From Galdieria partita (Eukaryota; Rhodophyta; Bangiophyceae; Galdieriales; Galdieriaceae), in assembly GCA_025991245.1 (NCBI GenBank), contig BQMJ01000044.1:124001-188000 (forward strand): DNA of 64,000 nt, in the 5' to 3' direction. Made by a program: the position numbers and the translations under genes. Below the pieces are notes generated by a model. That model worked only from the letters and a program-made list of their open reading frames with translations, ran no database searches and had not been told where the DNA came from. This document shows positions 20,848 to 31,740 of the stretch, piece by piece; the stretch's first letter is position 1; every line of letters begins with the position of its first letter.

Positions 20848-22626
20848 TTATCCTCGCCCACGTCGATTGTAAACAAATAAGCTTGGACCTAATCTATCGA
20901 AATAGATATAGGAACCGTTCCTTTCTTTTACTTTTTTACTATCTGATGATAATAAACCTGCAATAGTATTCACCGGAGTTGCACCCGTTGGATACCATAA
21001 ACCTTCCAATACCATTCGTTCGGCAATTTCTGCGGTAGTCAATGGTCGACCCGCCTTTTTTAACACATAAAGTGCCGCCAATCGACAAGGCCCGCTGACT
21101 CCCAAACTCTCAATATCTTCTTGAATATATTCCATCATTTTATCCGTATTCATATCAACATCTTGATGAGCTCTTTCAGCTACCAAACGAATAATTCTAC
21201 TGTTAACATCATCCGGTTTGCGACCTGCTCTTCTATGGGATGCCACAGCTTCTTGATCATCTACTGAATGAATAGTAACAGATGAATGGCTAACTGCTTT
21301 GGATGTCCTATTACGAGGCTCCCTTCGAGCTATTCCTAAGTATTGCGAAGACTCTTCTCCAGTCTTTTCGATGCGACTTCGCTTCCAATCTTTTGCCATT
21401 TCGTGGTTGGATGCATGTTTGTGATTATCCGTTCTAACATTATTATCCATATCCACTGCAGAGTGACTGTTCTCGCAACTCTTCAATCTTCGACTAGGTC
21501 TCTCTACAAAAGGCGTACATCGCTGACATAAAATATATTGGTCTCCATAATAATAAACCTCTTCTCCTTGAAGACCTTTATCTGCTGGAACATGTGAGGC
21601 ACAAAAGGAAATTGGACAAGTTCTACACTTTTTCAAAATATTCTCGTTGCTTTCTACTGCTCCACAACTCAAACAGGCGTGCCAAGGACAAATCCAATCA
21701 GAGCCTTCCACTATTTCTGACATAATACAACCGCGATGATACGTCTTACTACATCTGGGAAAACTACAAGTAATAGTTGCTTCTGGTTCTTTGCACCAAA
21801 AACATAACATATGATGAATAAAACTTTCATCAGTCTTCTTATGAACGCCATTTGATTCAATACTTTCCTTTTTTGGAATCAACAGCTTCCCTTCTCTCTC
21901 TCGTTTTCGTTGTTCCCATCTTGATTGTTCTCTCTCATTCAACCAACTACAATATTGTTGAAAGTTGTTCTCGTATCTTTCAAGTACTCTGTCATCAGGA
22001 CCCGCAATATTGTTAAAGGCAAACTCAACTACTTTCCTTTCCAGTGATCTAAAAATGAGTTGTGGAAGGGCTTCAGGTGTCTCCCAATTCCTAGCTTGAG
22101 CAAAAGATACTAAAGATAACAACACAAATTGATCCTTTCGACTACTTTTTAAAGTCTCCTTTGCTTGTACGTTGAATCGAACACATAGAGGACAATACCA
22201 ACCTTGCAATTGAACCAATCCCGTTGCCACTGCATATTCACCCAATATTCGAGTCACACATACTTTGCAGTAGGAACGCGTACAACCAGCACAAGTAAAC
22301 AACGTTTGAGAATTTTTAGATTCACTACTGCAACAAGCACATGACTGTTCATTGGAGAATAACAGACCCTTATCAGCTAGCTCCATGCGACGCTTCTCTA
22401 TTGATTCGAGACAATTTCTGCATAATCTTATACAATGAGAGGCAATAAAGGGATGAATGGAACTAAAATTCCAAGGAACTAGCGAAAGACAAATAGCACA
22501 AGGGATTAGATGAGACACAGGATGACTATCCACTTCATTGCCATCGTGAGGGCAACTCGGGATCCACTCATCCAAAAGCCACTTGGGTATCTGTGAAGAC
22601 TCTAATGAAGTACTACAAACAGACAT
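20848..22626 (-). CDS. Chromatin protein with ADD-like and PHD zinc fingers and a HARE-HTH domain
   Basis: A nuclear regulator predicted to read histone tails. The N-terminal 190 residues contain CAICLS, CRNCLE, CACCS, CAGCTRSYCKVC and CPLC, spaced like an ADD (GATA-plus-PHD) module. A second cluster from about residue 270 (CFWCKEPEATITCSF...TYHRGC...WICPWHACLSCG) looks like an extended PHD finger. After a disordered linker the C-terminus (about residues 510-585) has LAALYVLKKAGRPLTTAEI, typical of the HARE-HTH fold found in ASXL, HB1 and RNA polymerase delta. The gene is intronless, 592 aa, start ATG 22626. HARE-HTH is proposed to sense modified DNA, but here that is inference. Confidence 0.75.
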   Translation of the reverse strand: MSVCSTSLESSQIPKWLLDEWIPSCPHDGNEVDSHPVSHLIPCAICLSLVPWNFSSIHPFIASHCIRLCRNCLESIEKRRMELADKGLLFSNEQSCACCSSESKNSQTLFTCAGCTRSYCKVCVTRILGEYAVATGLVQLQGWYCPLCVRFNVQAKETLKSSRKDQFVLLSLVSFAQARNWETPEALPQLIFRSLERKVVEFAFNNIAGPDDRVLERYENNFQQYCSWLNEREQSRWEQRKREREGKLLIPKKESIESNGVHKKTDESFIHHMLCFWCKEPEATITCSFPRCSKTYHRGCIMSEIVEGSDWICPWHACLSCGAVESNENILKKCRTCPISFCASHVPADKGLQGEEVYYYGDQYILCQRCTPFVERPSRRLKSCENSHSAVDMDNNVRTDNHKHASNHEMAKDWKRSRIEKTGEESSQYLGIARREPRNRTSKAVSHSSVTIHSVDDQEAVASHRRAGRKPDDVNSRIIRLVAERAHQDVDMNTDKMMEYIQEDIESLGVSGPCRLAALYVLKKAGRPLTTAEIAERMVLEGLWYPTGATPVNTIAGLLSSDSKKVKERNGSYIYFDRLGPSLFVYNRRGRG

Positions 22627-22780
22627 AATACTATTTCATATAAACTCGTGTTTTGAAAAAATCTTAAGAGAAAGTCTCGCTCTCTCGTTTACGAATATCG
22701 TCTCACACACAACTTGGAAGAATGGGATGTCGAATACTATTCATTGATTGAAGGAGGAAAGTATTGGAGACTATAATGAT

Positions 22781-23893
22781 ATGTATGCACTTGAACAGGT
22801 CAACTACCAAGTTTCTGAAAATGAAAAGAAGACTATACTGGATTTTGCCAAAGGTATTATGTGCCTTTGTTGTAGTTGTAGTGTAACTCGTTATTATTAT
22901 TATAGGACATCGATTTTCTAGTAGCGTTGCTTTAGAAGTGTGGAAGAGAAATTTGGATAAAAACTTCTGTTCTTGTAGGTTAAAGTAGTTTTATATATAT
23001 TGTTGCTAACTATATTGGTCTTCCAAGTAAGGAGTCTTTGGTCAGACACACAAGGCCACCTTGGGCATAGTTATGATTTGAAAGAAGGTTTGAATATAAC
23101 TCTAGAAGAAAGTTATTTAGTGGAATGGATAAGTGAAGGTGAAGGATTGTATTTTTGGTAAGTAGAGTTTGTAAAGTGTACAAGTCCAATACCTTTTTAG
23201 TATGAAGTGGGTCATCTCGAAATATATTCACTATCTAAAGAGTGCCGAATCTTATTTATTTCCTTGCATTATTTATATCGATACTTGTGCAAGTCTTAGT
23301 ATAGCAAAATGGAGTGATTGGATGAAACGACAAGGCTTGAATGTTGAATCGATACAACAGTTTTGGAACAAATTTTTCTATAATTATCGAGTTGTTGATG
23401 CGTATGAGTTTATAGCTTTGTTGAAATCTCTTCACAGCTGTTTCCAGCAGCGGACCTCATCGAATTGGATAATTGTAGATAACTTTACTTATCAGTTGGA
23501 GCCATTTGAATGTCGAGGAAATTTGCCATATTTGTTCCTGAATGAATGTTATCAACTCACCAAATTGTACAATACACTGGTAAGAAATATCTTCAATAAG
23601 ATGTTTCTAAAGTCTGATTGAATATCAATTTTAAGACATTTCTAGTTACAAATATATCTTGTTCCAACCAGGAAATGAGTAAGCTCTCGTACTTTTATGC
23701 TGAGACAAAGAATTGACAACATCTTCAAGTCTCTCCATTAGAACGTTATTCTTTCCTTTTCGATATTCGTTTGTGGATACCTGAATCGCCTCCTTATGCT
23801 CTACAAAACAGATTCAAGGTTATCAAGTCTCCCTATAGTACTTATTCTTTTATCCATTCTCAAGAAAGCAATCATACCACGTTACTTGAATAA
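22781..23893 (+). CDS. XRCC2-like RAD51 paralogue with degenerate Walker A
   Basis: Six exons (22781-22853, 22906-22978, 23032-23157, 23201-23579, 23636-23678, 23730-23893) with introns of 52, 53, 43, 56 and 51 nt give one 285-aa frame; XRCC2 of animals is about 280 aa. The pattern follows XRCC2: a GEG-containing loop where Walker A would be (EWISEGEGLYF), then IIYIDT, FFYNYRVVDAYEFIALLKSL, WIIVDNFTY in the Walker B position and TFLVTNI for the following core strand. The usual GKT is absent; XRCC2 is known to tolerate loss of ATP binding. The N-terminal two exons are the least certain part. Other RAD51 paralogues remain possible. Confidence 0.55.
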
Positions 23894-23913
23894 AAACAAA
23901 TAAAATTGCCACC

Positions 23914-24582
23914 TCAAGAGCTGTCTTTTATTTCTTCTTCCACTTCTTCCTCCTTAATACTATTTCTTGGATCGCTTGGATCTGAAGTATCATAAAAAGC
24001 CTCTTTCGTGGAACCACAAGCAGGACACTTGAAAGAGTCGGTAAAAAACTTAAATTCTCGGCCTTTTGCAGGAAACAAAGAATAACCACAATTACCACAC
24101 TTGAATACATGAAGAGCTGCACTTTCTTGTTCCTCTTCCAAAATAGTCTTTTCCTCTGGAATCTCTTCCGTTTCCAATTCCGCCATTCCTCTCAAGTTAT
24201 TCTTACTTTCAGATGCTTCCTCTTTCTTCTTTTTGTGTTTATTGCTATACATTCTTATACCTACAATAAACACTGCCCCAAATACCCAAAAAGGAAGTGT
24301 GCCTAAACTTTCAGACTTGAGTCCCATTTTTACTTCACCTCTATCGGAGGAAGAAGAAGAAGAAGAAATAGACAAAGCTACCGACGATTCTACTTTGGAA
24401 GGATCCTTTTTAACGACTTGTAGTACAACAGGACTAGTTGGAAGAGAGGATTGTATTGCTGTACTCCACCTACTTGAATTACAATATAAGCACTTGGGTT
24501 TCATCTTTTCTTTCTTATTCGTAAAAAAACCGAGTCTTCTTTGGTTTGCTGACCAAGAAGAGACAAACATCGTCAACTTCAT
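23914..24582 (-). CDS. Membrane-anchored rubredoxin, probably plastid-targeted
   Basis: The C-terminal part holds a rubredoxin iron site: FKCGNCGYSLFPAKGREF...FKCPACGSTKEAF, i.e. two CxxC pairs. Before it is a membrane helix (LGTLPFWVFGAVFIVGIRMY) followed by Lys-rich residues. The Ser/Arg-rich N-terminus, including a Ser run encoded by a GAA repeat, resembles a transit peptide. Plastid rubredoxins (RubA, ENH1) help photosystem assembly or stress tolerance; here the helix precedes the rubredoxin, unlike RubA where it follows. The start ATG is 24582; the frame opens earlier only with TTG. About 222 aa, intronless. Confidence 0.78.
   Translation of the reverse strand: MKLTMFVSSWSANQRRLGFFTNKKEKMKPKCLYCNSSRWSTAIQSSLPTSPVVLQVVKKDPSKVESSVALSISSSSSSSDRGEVKMGLKSESLGTLPFWVFGAVFIVGIRMYSNKHKKKKEEASESKNNLRGMAELETEEIPEEKTILEEEQESAALHVFKCGNCGYSLFPAKGREFKFFTDSFKCPACGSTKEAFYDTSDPSDPRNSIKEEEVEEEIKDSS
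24346..24368. repeat. GAA/TTC microsatellite coding a serine run
   Basis: About seven GAA units on the plus strand lie inside the minus-strand rubredoxin gene, where they encode consecutive Ser residues between presequence and membrane helix. Confidence 0.8.
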
Positions 24583-24633
24583 GTGAAACAGAGTTGGCAA
24601 GTAATGTTGTAAATTTCATTGTGGCTTTGGAAT
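24583..24633. promoter_or_regulatory. 51-bp divergent start-codon gap (rubredoxin / BRAP2-like)
   Basis: Only 51 bases separate the two start codons, so transcription of both genes must start from overlapping control DNA or inside the opposite gene's leader. No named motif can be picked out. Confidence 0.45.
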
Positions 24634-26765
24634 ATGTTTTGTATTCAAGTAGAAAATGCCATCAAGTCAAACACTTGTAGAGAAGAAGAATGGGGAGAGA
24701 CCAAAGAAACTAAAAATACTTCTTTGCTTGAAAACCAAAGCGAACAACTTGTTGGTGAACCTGTTTCTGGTGTAGAGTGGTTTGGTTCGCCTGGTGAACA
24801 AAGTTGCACTGGTAAGACCTCTTTTTTGGTTCTGTTCTAAATAATGAAACAATTGAACATATTTATAAATATAGAACATATAGAGTTCAGTGCTGGTAAT
24901 CCTTTATTGGAAACCATAGTTGGAGAATTACACTTGTATCGTTCTGTGGAGAAAGGAATCTATCAAATGTCTCACGTCTTATGTGTATTGGCTGTGCCTG
25001 CTTATTTCACAGCTGCCGTTAGTTATGTACACGGGAAAAGTTTGAATGATTTTGAAAGCTATTTAGGATTTTTGTATGTTTGTAGGTCCCTTTGGAAACC
25101 ATATTCGCAATTTGCGTCTTTTGAGAGACTCCCGAGCTTGTAATAGATATATGGTGCTCATTCAGTTGGATACTTTGGAAAACGCTGAAAATTTTTATCG
25201 TGAATATGAAGGCAAGTTGTTTAGTAGTATTGGACCTGAGTGTTGCCGTATTTTGTCTGTATCCAGTGTTGTCTTTCATAACACAACAAATAGCAAAGTA
25301 AGAAAAACGAATAGACAAAGATAGTTCTGGGTCTTTGACAATTTTATGTAGGTGGAAACATTTCCGGATGTTGATACAACATTGGAGCTTCCCACTTGTC
25401 CCGTATGTTTGGAAAGATTGGACTCTTCAGTATCTGGTCTCATCACAAGTCTTTGTAATCATACTTTGCACTGTAGTTGCTTGTCGAAATGGGGAGACAA
25501 TTCTTGTCCAGTTTGTAGATATTGTCAGGTATTGAGAAACATATGAACACGAAAGGTTGAACTGGATAAAGTGAACTAAATGTCGATGTGATAATGATTT
25601 AGGAACCAGTTCCAGAATCTAATTCTTGTCAACGTTGTGGAACGACACAGTCACTATGGATGTGTTTGATATGTGGCCATGTTGGCTGCGGAAGATATGT
25701 GGAATTTCATGCTTTGGTTCACTTTAAGGAATCCAATCATACCTTTGCTATGGTAAGTCCTTTTCAAATGAAATGACTTGCTATATTTCAACACTCTTAG
25801 GAATTGGAATCGGGGAGAGTTTGGGATTATGTTGGTGACAATTATGTTCATAGGTGAGTGGGATATCAACGTAATATTGAAATTGATAAAGTCTAAATGA
25901 TAGTAAGATTGATTGTGAACAAAACAGATGGCAAGTTGGTGGAGTTGCCATCTTTGCAAGAGGAAAGTCGAGAACGCTCACAGATTGGAGCTTCATCTTC
26001 GAGTGTCCAAGAAAGTGATACAAGTTATAAGAAGACGAATGAAAAGGAATGTGATGATTTTATGGACTCGATTCTCAAACAATATGATTATTTATTGACT
26101 AGTCAGTTGGAAAGCCAACGTGAATATTATGAACAACAGCTTGAAAAGGCAGAAGCGGATCGGTATGATAACACTTTGGTTATTATTATTCGAATGTTAC
26201 TGAAATGGAGAACATATTTAGTAATCAAAAAATAGCTGAAATGGAATGCCAAATGAAGCAATTGAGGTCAGAAAACAGTGATTGGAAGAAACAGTACAAA
26301 CAGTTGGAAAAAGAGAAGAAGGCACTACAAAGACAATTAGCTGAATTGGAAAAGAATGAAGAAAAGTTAAAGCAAGAGAACGCATTCTTACATTCACTCA
26401 ATGAAAATTTGTTAAGAAATCAGGTAAGGATAGAGGACCCAGTATTTCATACATTGACGCCAATCTTTTCTTGACAGACGGAATGGAAAAGCAAATATAG
26501 TCAACTAGAGAAACAGTGGAGACAAGAACAGCAACAAGTACAAGAATTGCAAGAAGAATTGCGGGATCTGAGGTTTCATGTGTCCACTATGGAGACACTG
26601 TTGAGTAAAGATAACAATCAAGCATCTCTTGAAGGGACAATTGAATGTTGTCATGAGACTACGGAATGGAAAGGAGGTGATGTGATTGGTATTGCAAAAA
26701 CTCCTCAACGAAAACAAAACAAAGAATCAAACAAAAGAACACCTAAAAAAAGTAATCATACTTAA
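24634..26765 (+). CDS. BRAP2-like RING E3 ubiquitin ligase (RRM-like, RING, ZnF-UBP, coiled coil)
   Basis: Nine exons (24634-24811, 24875-25017, 25067-25297, 25352-25528, 25603-25752, 25801-25853, 25908-26162, 26222-26423, 26478-26765) give an exact 558-aa frame. Domains in order: an RRM-like BRAP2 N-domain ([12 protein letters not shown]...FVGPF...RYMVLIQL), a RING finger ([11 protein letters not shown]...[10 protein letters not shown]...CPVC), a ZnF-UBP (CQRCG...[13 protein letters not shown]...HTFAM...[12 protein letters not shown]), then [13 protein letters not shown] and a long coiled coil. This is the full BRAP2/IMP order. Animal BRAP2 binds polyubiquitin and nuclear localisation signals and damps Ras signalling; the local role is unknown. 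Basic C-terminus. The stop codon overlaps that of the convergent TENA gene. Confidence 0.93.
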
Positions 26766-27648
26766 TCTTCTTTTGTATGCAAGTTTTCATGTAAAGGTAA
26801 TAAACTATTATCGAAAAATTGTTTTTCAAAATACATTGCCTGTATGTAAGTTTGTTGTGCTTCATCCAGATATTCTGTTTCACAGTTATCCAACAATTCC
26901 TAAACAATTAGCAATATCAGCAAATAGAATATGATCATTACTATGATGATACTATAAACCTCTGCAATTCTTGTAGCTTGTTGAAAGTGTTCACTAGAAT
27001 AGAATTTTATCCACCACTGGTACCTATGATACAAAACTTTAAGGTTAGTCTCAAGTTGTAAAAAGGTCCCTACGGAGGATGGGTTGTCGAATCAAGGTTC
27101 AACTCTAGAAACTCTTTCCACTTTTGTTCACCAATATAAGCATACAGTTTCATACAGGGAACCAAGGCTGCCATACAGGCATAGGGTGACCAGGATTTGC
27201 GCAGATTGGTTTGTAAGAATCGAATATATGTGTTTGTTGCACCAGTTGGTAGCGTCCTATTTGGAAATAAAGTTGCTAGTTGCTGACGTTCTTCTGCAGT
27301 GTTCTTCCAACAATAGTTTATGGTCTTTTTAACAGAGTTGTTAGGACTTACTTTGGCCAACAATAACAGTTTATGAAAAGTTTCAAAATTCTCACATCTC
27401 AAAGCCAACTCACAATAGGCTCTCGAAAACTTGTCTAAAAATAACACATCTTGACTAGAAAACTGTCTATAGAATACAAGTCAAATATTTGTAAAGCTAT
27501 GCAAAAGACTCCTTTACTGAAATAACTGGGATGACAGTTTTCCTGTAACTATATCCGCAAGTAAAGTGTGCTGCAAACAGTCGTCTACAATAGTTTTGGC
27601 CTTTATAAAACATATTTCTGAGAAACGATAAACTGACTGACTATCCAT
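26762..27648 (-). CDS. TENA/THI-4 family protein (thiaminase II-like, thiamin pyrimidine salvage)
   Basis: Four exons (27518-27648, 27074-27466, 26960-27023, 26762-26899) with introns of 51, 50 and 60 nt give an exact 241-aa frame. TENA features are the N-terminal QLFQQFSSQDVLFLDKFSRAY block, AALVPCMKLYAYIG carrying the Cys that is catalytic in TENA_C enzymes, HPPYQWWIKFYSSEHF, and a C-terminal helix ending in MYFEKQFFDN (the FE..FWD region). Family enzymes hydrolyse aminopyrimidines in thiamin salvage. The start ATG lies three bases after the stop of the 2OG oxygenase gene, same strand and same frame, so a joint transcript or fused protein must be considered. Confidence 0.85.
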
Positions 27649-27651
27649 ATC

Positions 27652-28739
27652 TCAAATATTTTGGGCCAACTGAATGGCATATAATTCTTGAGCTACTTGA
27701 GCACCAGCCTCTGTTGGAACATAATTCTGTTTAGCCAACTCGAGATGTTGAAAATGTCCCAGTGGTTCTAATATGGCATCAGCTTCTACATGTACAAATA
27801 AAGTGGATGAAACTCTCCAATGACTTTGATTTCCTTGTTTAGCTTTTTGTTTCAATTCCTCTGTGATGACGACTTCATGGAAGCCTTTCTCTAAATAACC
27901 TGCAGTCAAATACTCCAATTGTGCACCAACTTGAACCAATAGACAACCATCAGGCACTTTACAAGGAATACGAATACCTTCACGAGTCCAAATAAACAGT
28001 CCTGGATAACGTGCTTTGCCATGAAGAGTAAGAAAATTCAAATCATAGTGAAAACCAGCAACGACATGACCCTTTTCATATCTATCTATATCAACTCCTG
28101 TAGGTGCCAATAAATGAGAACCCTTTGCAAGTAATCGAAGAAAGGCATCGCGAGGTAAGTCCAATCCAATCGCCAACATTTCTGCAATAGTAAACCCTGT
28201 GGCGAGAAGTTTCTCACCCCACTTGTTCATAATAGATGGCCAGTCTGGAAAGCCTCGAGGTACCACTGGCTCAGACACCAATTCTGGATATTTACTACTC
28301 TCTGATCTCTCACCGATTCTCCACTGAAAGCGCCACTTGCAGTCTTTGCCTTTGAAGGCGGTAGGCTTGTGTTCTGGTAACAATTTCTTGGCATAAACAG
28401 AGTTGTCTCTTGGCTGTTCCGTAAATTCAGGTGTAACCCCAACCTATCACAATGTATTCTTTTGGTAATGCTTCTTGGAAGATAAAAAGAGGAGAAACTT
28501 ACTTGATAATACAGTTGTGGTCTAGCATCTTCCAATTTGACCTCTGTTGGTTGTTCAAAATATCTTTCCATCATATTTAAGAAACTTTCATTGTCTTGTT
28601 GTTCCACACGTGGATCATAAATAGCTGCAGCACCATACTGCCTTAATACATTTGCAAGTTTGCGACAATCCTGTTCGGAACTCGACAAGTTTTCCTTTTC
28701 TTGAAGAAACCCATTCAAATTGATGACTGGCAATTCCAT
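27652..28739 (-). CDS. 2-oxoglutarate/Fe(II)-dependent oxygenase, isopenicillin-N-synthase-like
   Basis: Two exons (28503-28739, 27652-28443) flank a 59-nt intron and give 342 aa. The N-terminal DIOX_N-like part has LPVINLNGF. The double-stranded beta-helix core has the iron triad as FHYDLNFLTLHG (HxD) and GFHEVV (distal His), and RVSSTLFVH, with the Arg-x-Ser that binds 2-oxoglutarate. All metal and cosubstrate residues are present, so it should be active. The substrate is unknown; its tight link with a TENA protein hints at vitamin or pyrimidine metabolism. Start ATG 28739 is divergent from the AFG2-like gene. Confidence 0.85.
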
Positions 28740-28847
28740 AAGAAGTGAATGTTTGACGATGGATTTGTAGACCAAGTTGTACTCTGGAAGAGCTGAAAAT
28801 TCGCCAAAACTATAGAAACCCTCACAATATTATAACTTTCTCTGCTT
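28740..28847. promoter_or_regulatory. 108-bp divergent gap (2OG oxygenase / AFG2-like)
   Basis: The interval between opposed start codons must include the promoters of both genes. I see AT-rich sequence without a motif I can name. Confidence 0.4.
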
Positions 28848-31740
28848 ATGAAAACTTTTTGTGGCAATGAATATTCTCCATTACCAACTGTTTCTACACT
28901 TCAACAAGGATCGGTATGAAATAAAACATCGCTCGTTGCGAGACTAACAAATAAGACAAGTGTCATGTCCTTATTCCTAAGAAGATATTTAAGGAACTTG
29001 CTCTCAAGTTGGAAGACGTAGTAACTATTTCTATATTTCGTGGATTCAACGAAGGTAATTAAGAAAGATATTCTATTGTTACTGAATTGACTTGTTCTGG
29101 ATAGGAAAGACTTTTGTTGGAAGAGCGTGGCTATCTGACTTGGACGAAATGGAATGGGATCCTACAGTGTATGTAGAATCGGATACATGTTATCGTATGA
29201 ACAAAAGTTGGGAATTAACTCGTAAGATATGATCTCTTTTGGGTCAAAGTAGACTCAATACCGTCAATAGAATATGATTCGTCTGAAGTAACTGCAGGTT
29301 TCTTGGCAGTTATACATATTATAAGAAGCAATCCAGTTGCCAAGTCCTTTTTAGATTATTTAATAGGACAGAGAGTACCTGTTCTTCTCAATGTAAGTAT
29401 ATTTCCTATTTTGTTGTTCTTTTGACGCCTTTCAATATATTTTAATTGGCTCTATCTTTTAGTCTGTAAACTATATTCAATTTCGTTCAGAAACTATTCA
29501 AGTTGATATTGTATCTTCCGAAAGCTCAAAGAAGCAAGCAGGAGAATTTTCAAATGCTACTCAATTGGTCTGGTTCGACCAAATGACTGAGTTTGCAAGA
29601 CATCAGTTGGTTCCATCAAATCCTTTGGCATGTGGAAATCAAGGATGGTTATCTTGCCATGAGAAGACATTTCGGGAGATTTGCAAGTTTTTTGAGACAT
29701 CCGTGGAAGATGACGTGTTGATGGACTTCATAAACGTCCAAGGAATGTTATTATGTGGACCATCAGGCATTGGAAAAACATATACGGTAAGCACTGAAAG
29801 GAAACTATAATGAATGAATAATAAGTTTCTCAAGGTTCGATTGGCAGCTAAATATTGTTCAGTTCCGTTGTTTGAGCTTCAAGGAAAAGATTTGAATACC
29901 TTTGAATATTTTGGTCAAGCTGAACAAACTTTAAGAAAGCTATTTTCCGATGCAAAGTAAGAGGAGGAGTTATCTACATTGTTTCGTTCTTATCCAAAAT
30001 TTGAATAATTTTTTTAGAAGATGTTCCTCAGCACTTTTGTTTATTGACGAGTTGGATAATCTCTGTCCAAAACGTCATGAATATTCACAAAACTTGAGTC
30101 GTCGCATTGTATCTCAGTTGGCCTGTCTTTTGGATGAACTACGACAAGGTATCAATATTTAAACTAGAAAGTGTCCATTTCTCACAAATTTTATTTCATC
30201 AAGATACTAGAAAGAATCGCATTCTTTGTATCGCAGCCACGAATGATCCCTATGTTGTCGACCCAAGGTTGAGAATTCCTGGTAAGTATATGAAGAGACA
30301 TATTTATAGAATCTGTACAGTTTGACACTGTTGAATTTTCAATTTAGGCCGATTAGATAAGGAAGTTATTCTTTTACCTCCTTCGGAAACAGAGCGTGAA
30401 TCTATGCTGTCAAAATTTTTGCAATTTTATCATTGTCAAATAGATTCACAAATCATTTCTCGAATGGTTTATCTATCCAATGGTTTTGTTGGTATCGATT
30501 TTTCACAAGTCTTCCTTGAAAGTTTGCGTGATTGGGCAAGTACATTCAAAGACAGTCTATCACATGTGTTGTTGGAGAAGATCAAAACGCATACACCGTC
30601 TTTGCTTCGAGGACCTTTCACCTTAGGTTTGTTAAAGCCTTCTACAGAAAAATTTGTTTCTGAGAATTTTCTTATGATAGAGATTCCACCAGTTGGTTGG
30701 AATGATATTGGTGGTTATGAGAACGTAAAGCGAAGACTCGAGATGGCAGTAGAATGGCCAAGAAAATATTCCTCATTATGGAAGCACTTTCATTTGGTGA
30801 GCATATTATACTGAATCAAAGAAGAGTTTGAATAATACGTTCTCTTATATGTAGAAAACTCCACGTGGAATATTATTACAAGGTCCACCAGGCTGTAGTA
30901 AAACCACTTTGGTAAGAATTCTGAGTAGAATAGTATTCGTATTGATTCTTAATTTATATTAGGTCAAGGCAACTGCTAATGAGTCTGGACTACCTATTTT
31001 ATACCTGTCTGGTGCAGAACTTTATTCATGTTTTCTAGGAGAGTCTGAAAGGTTCGCTACTGTTTTTGCTATTAAAATGACAACTAAGAAAATTCTATTA
31101 GCATACTGAGAATGGCGTTTGAAATTGCTAGATCTGTGTCTCCAAGTATCTTATTCGTTGATGAATTAGATAGTGTACTGGGGAAACGGGAACTGGAGAC
31201 GGAAGGCAACCTAGTAAAGGAACGTTTGCTAAGTACATTTCTCACGGAAATGGATGGCATTGTATCTGCAGAACAAGTAAGAAAGAAGACATATGAAAGT
31301 GCCATTTGAGGGCTAGAAACTATTTGGCAATAGGTCTTGGTTATTGGTGCTACCAATCGATCCGATTTATTAGATGACGCTTTATTGCGACCTGGTCGAT
31401 TTGACGAAATTATACAAGTTGATCTTCCCGATGCTTCAAGTAGGAAAAAAATATTCCAACTTTATCTTCGTGGTAGGTCATTTGAATTGAATCTTAAGAA
31501 TGAAGGTATACCAAGATCGCTGATACCTTTCTTCTACCAGGAGCCAACTGTGATTCTTTCCATTGGAATGAGATTATCGAGTCGACTCAAGGATGGTCAG
31601 GAGCAGAAATTGCTAACTTGTGTCGACAGGCTGTTTTTCATGCCTTGCGTCATGACAAGACCACAGTGACGATGGAAGATCTTTGTTTCCTTTTGGAAAA
31701 GTTGAAATATAGTCAGAAAGAGAGAGTTACAAGTAAATAG
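28848..31740 (+). CDS. AFG2/SPATA5-like tandem AAA+ ATPase
   Basis: Fourteen exons spanning 28848-31740 with introns of 47-70 nt assemble into an exact 720-aa frame. An N-domain (about 210 residues) is followed by two AAA modules. D1 has Walker A GPSGIGKT and Walker [11 protein letters not shown], with second region of homology [15 protein letters not shown]2 has GPPGCSKTT and [10 protein letters not shown], then [20 protein letters not shown]. The PPGCSKT form of Walker A in D2 is characteristic of AFG2/SPATA5 and SPATA5L1, which in yeast releases Rlp24 from pre-60S particles. A ribosome-maturation role is therefore likely. D1 lacks the arginine-rich RPGRFD form (it has RIPGRLD). The first exon is the weakest part of the model. 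Confidence 0.85.
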
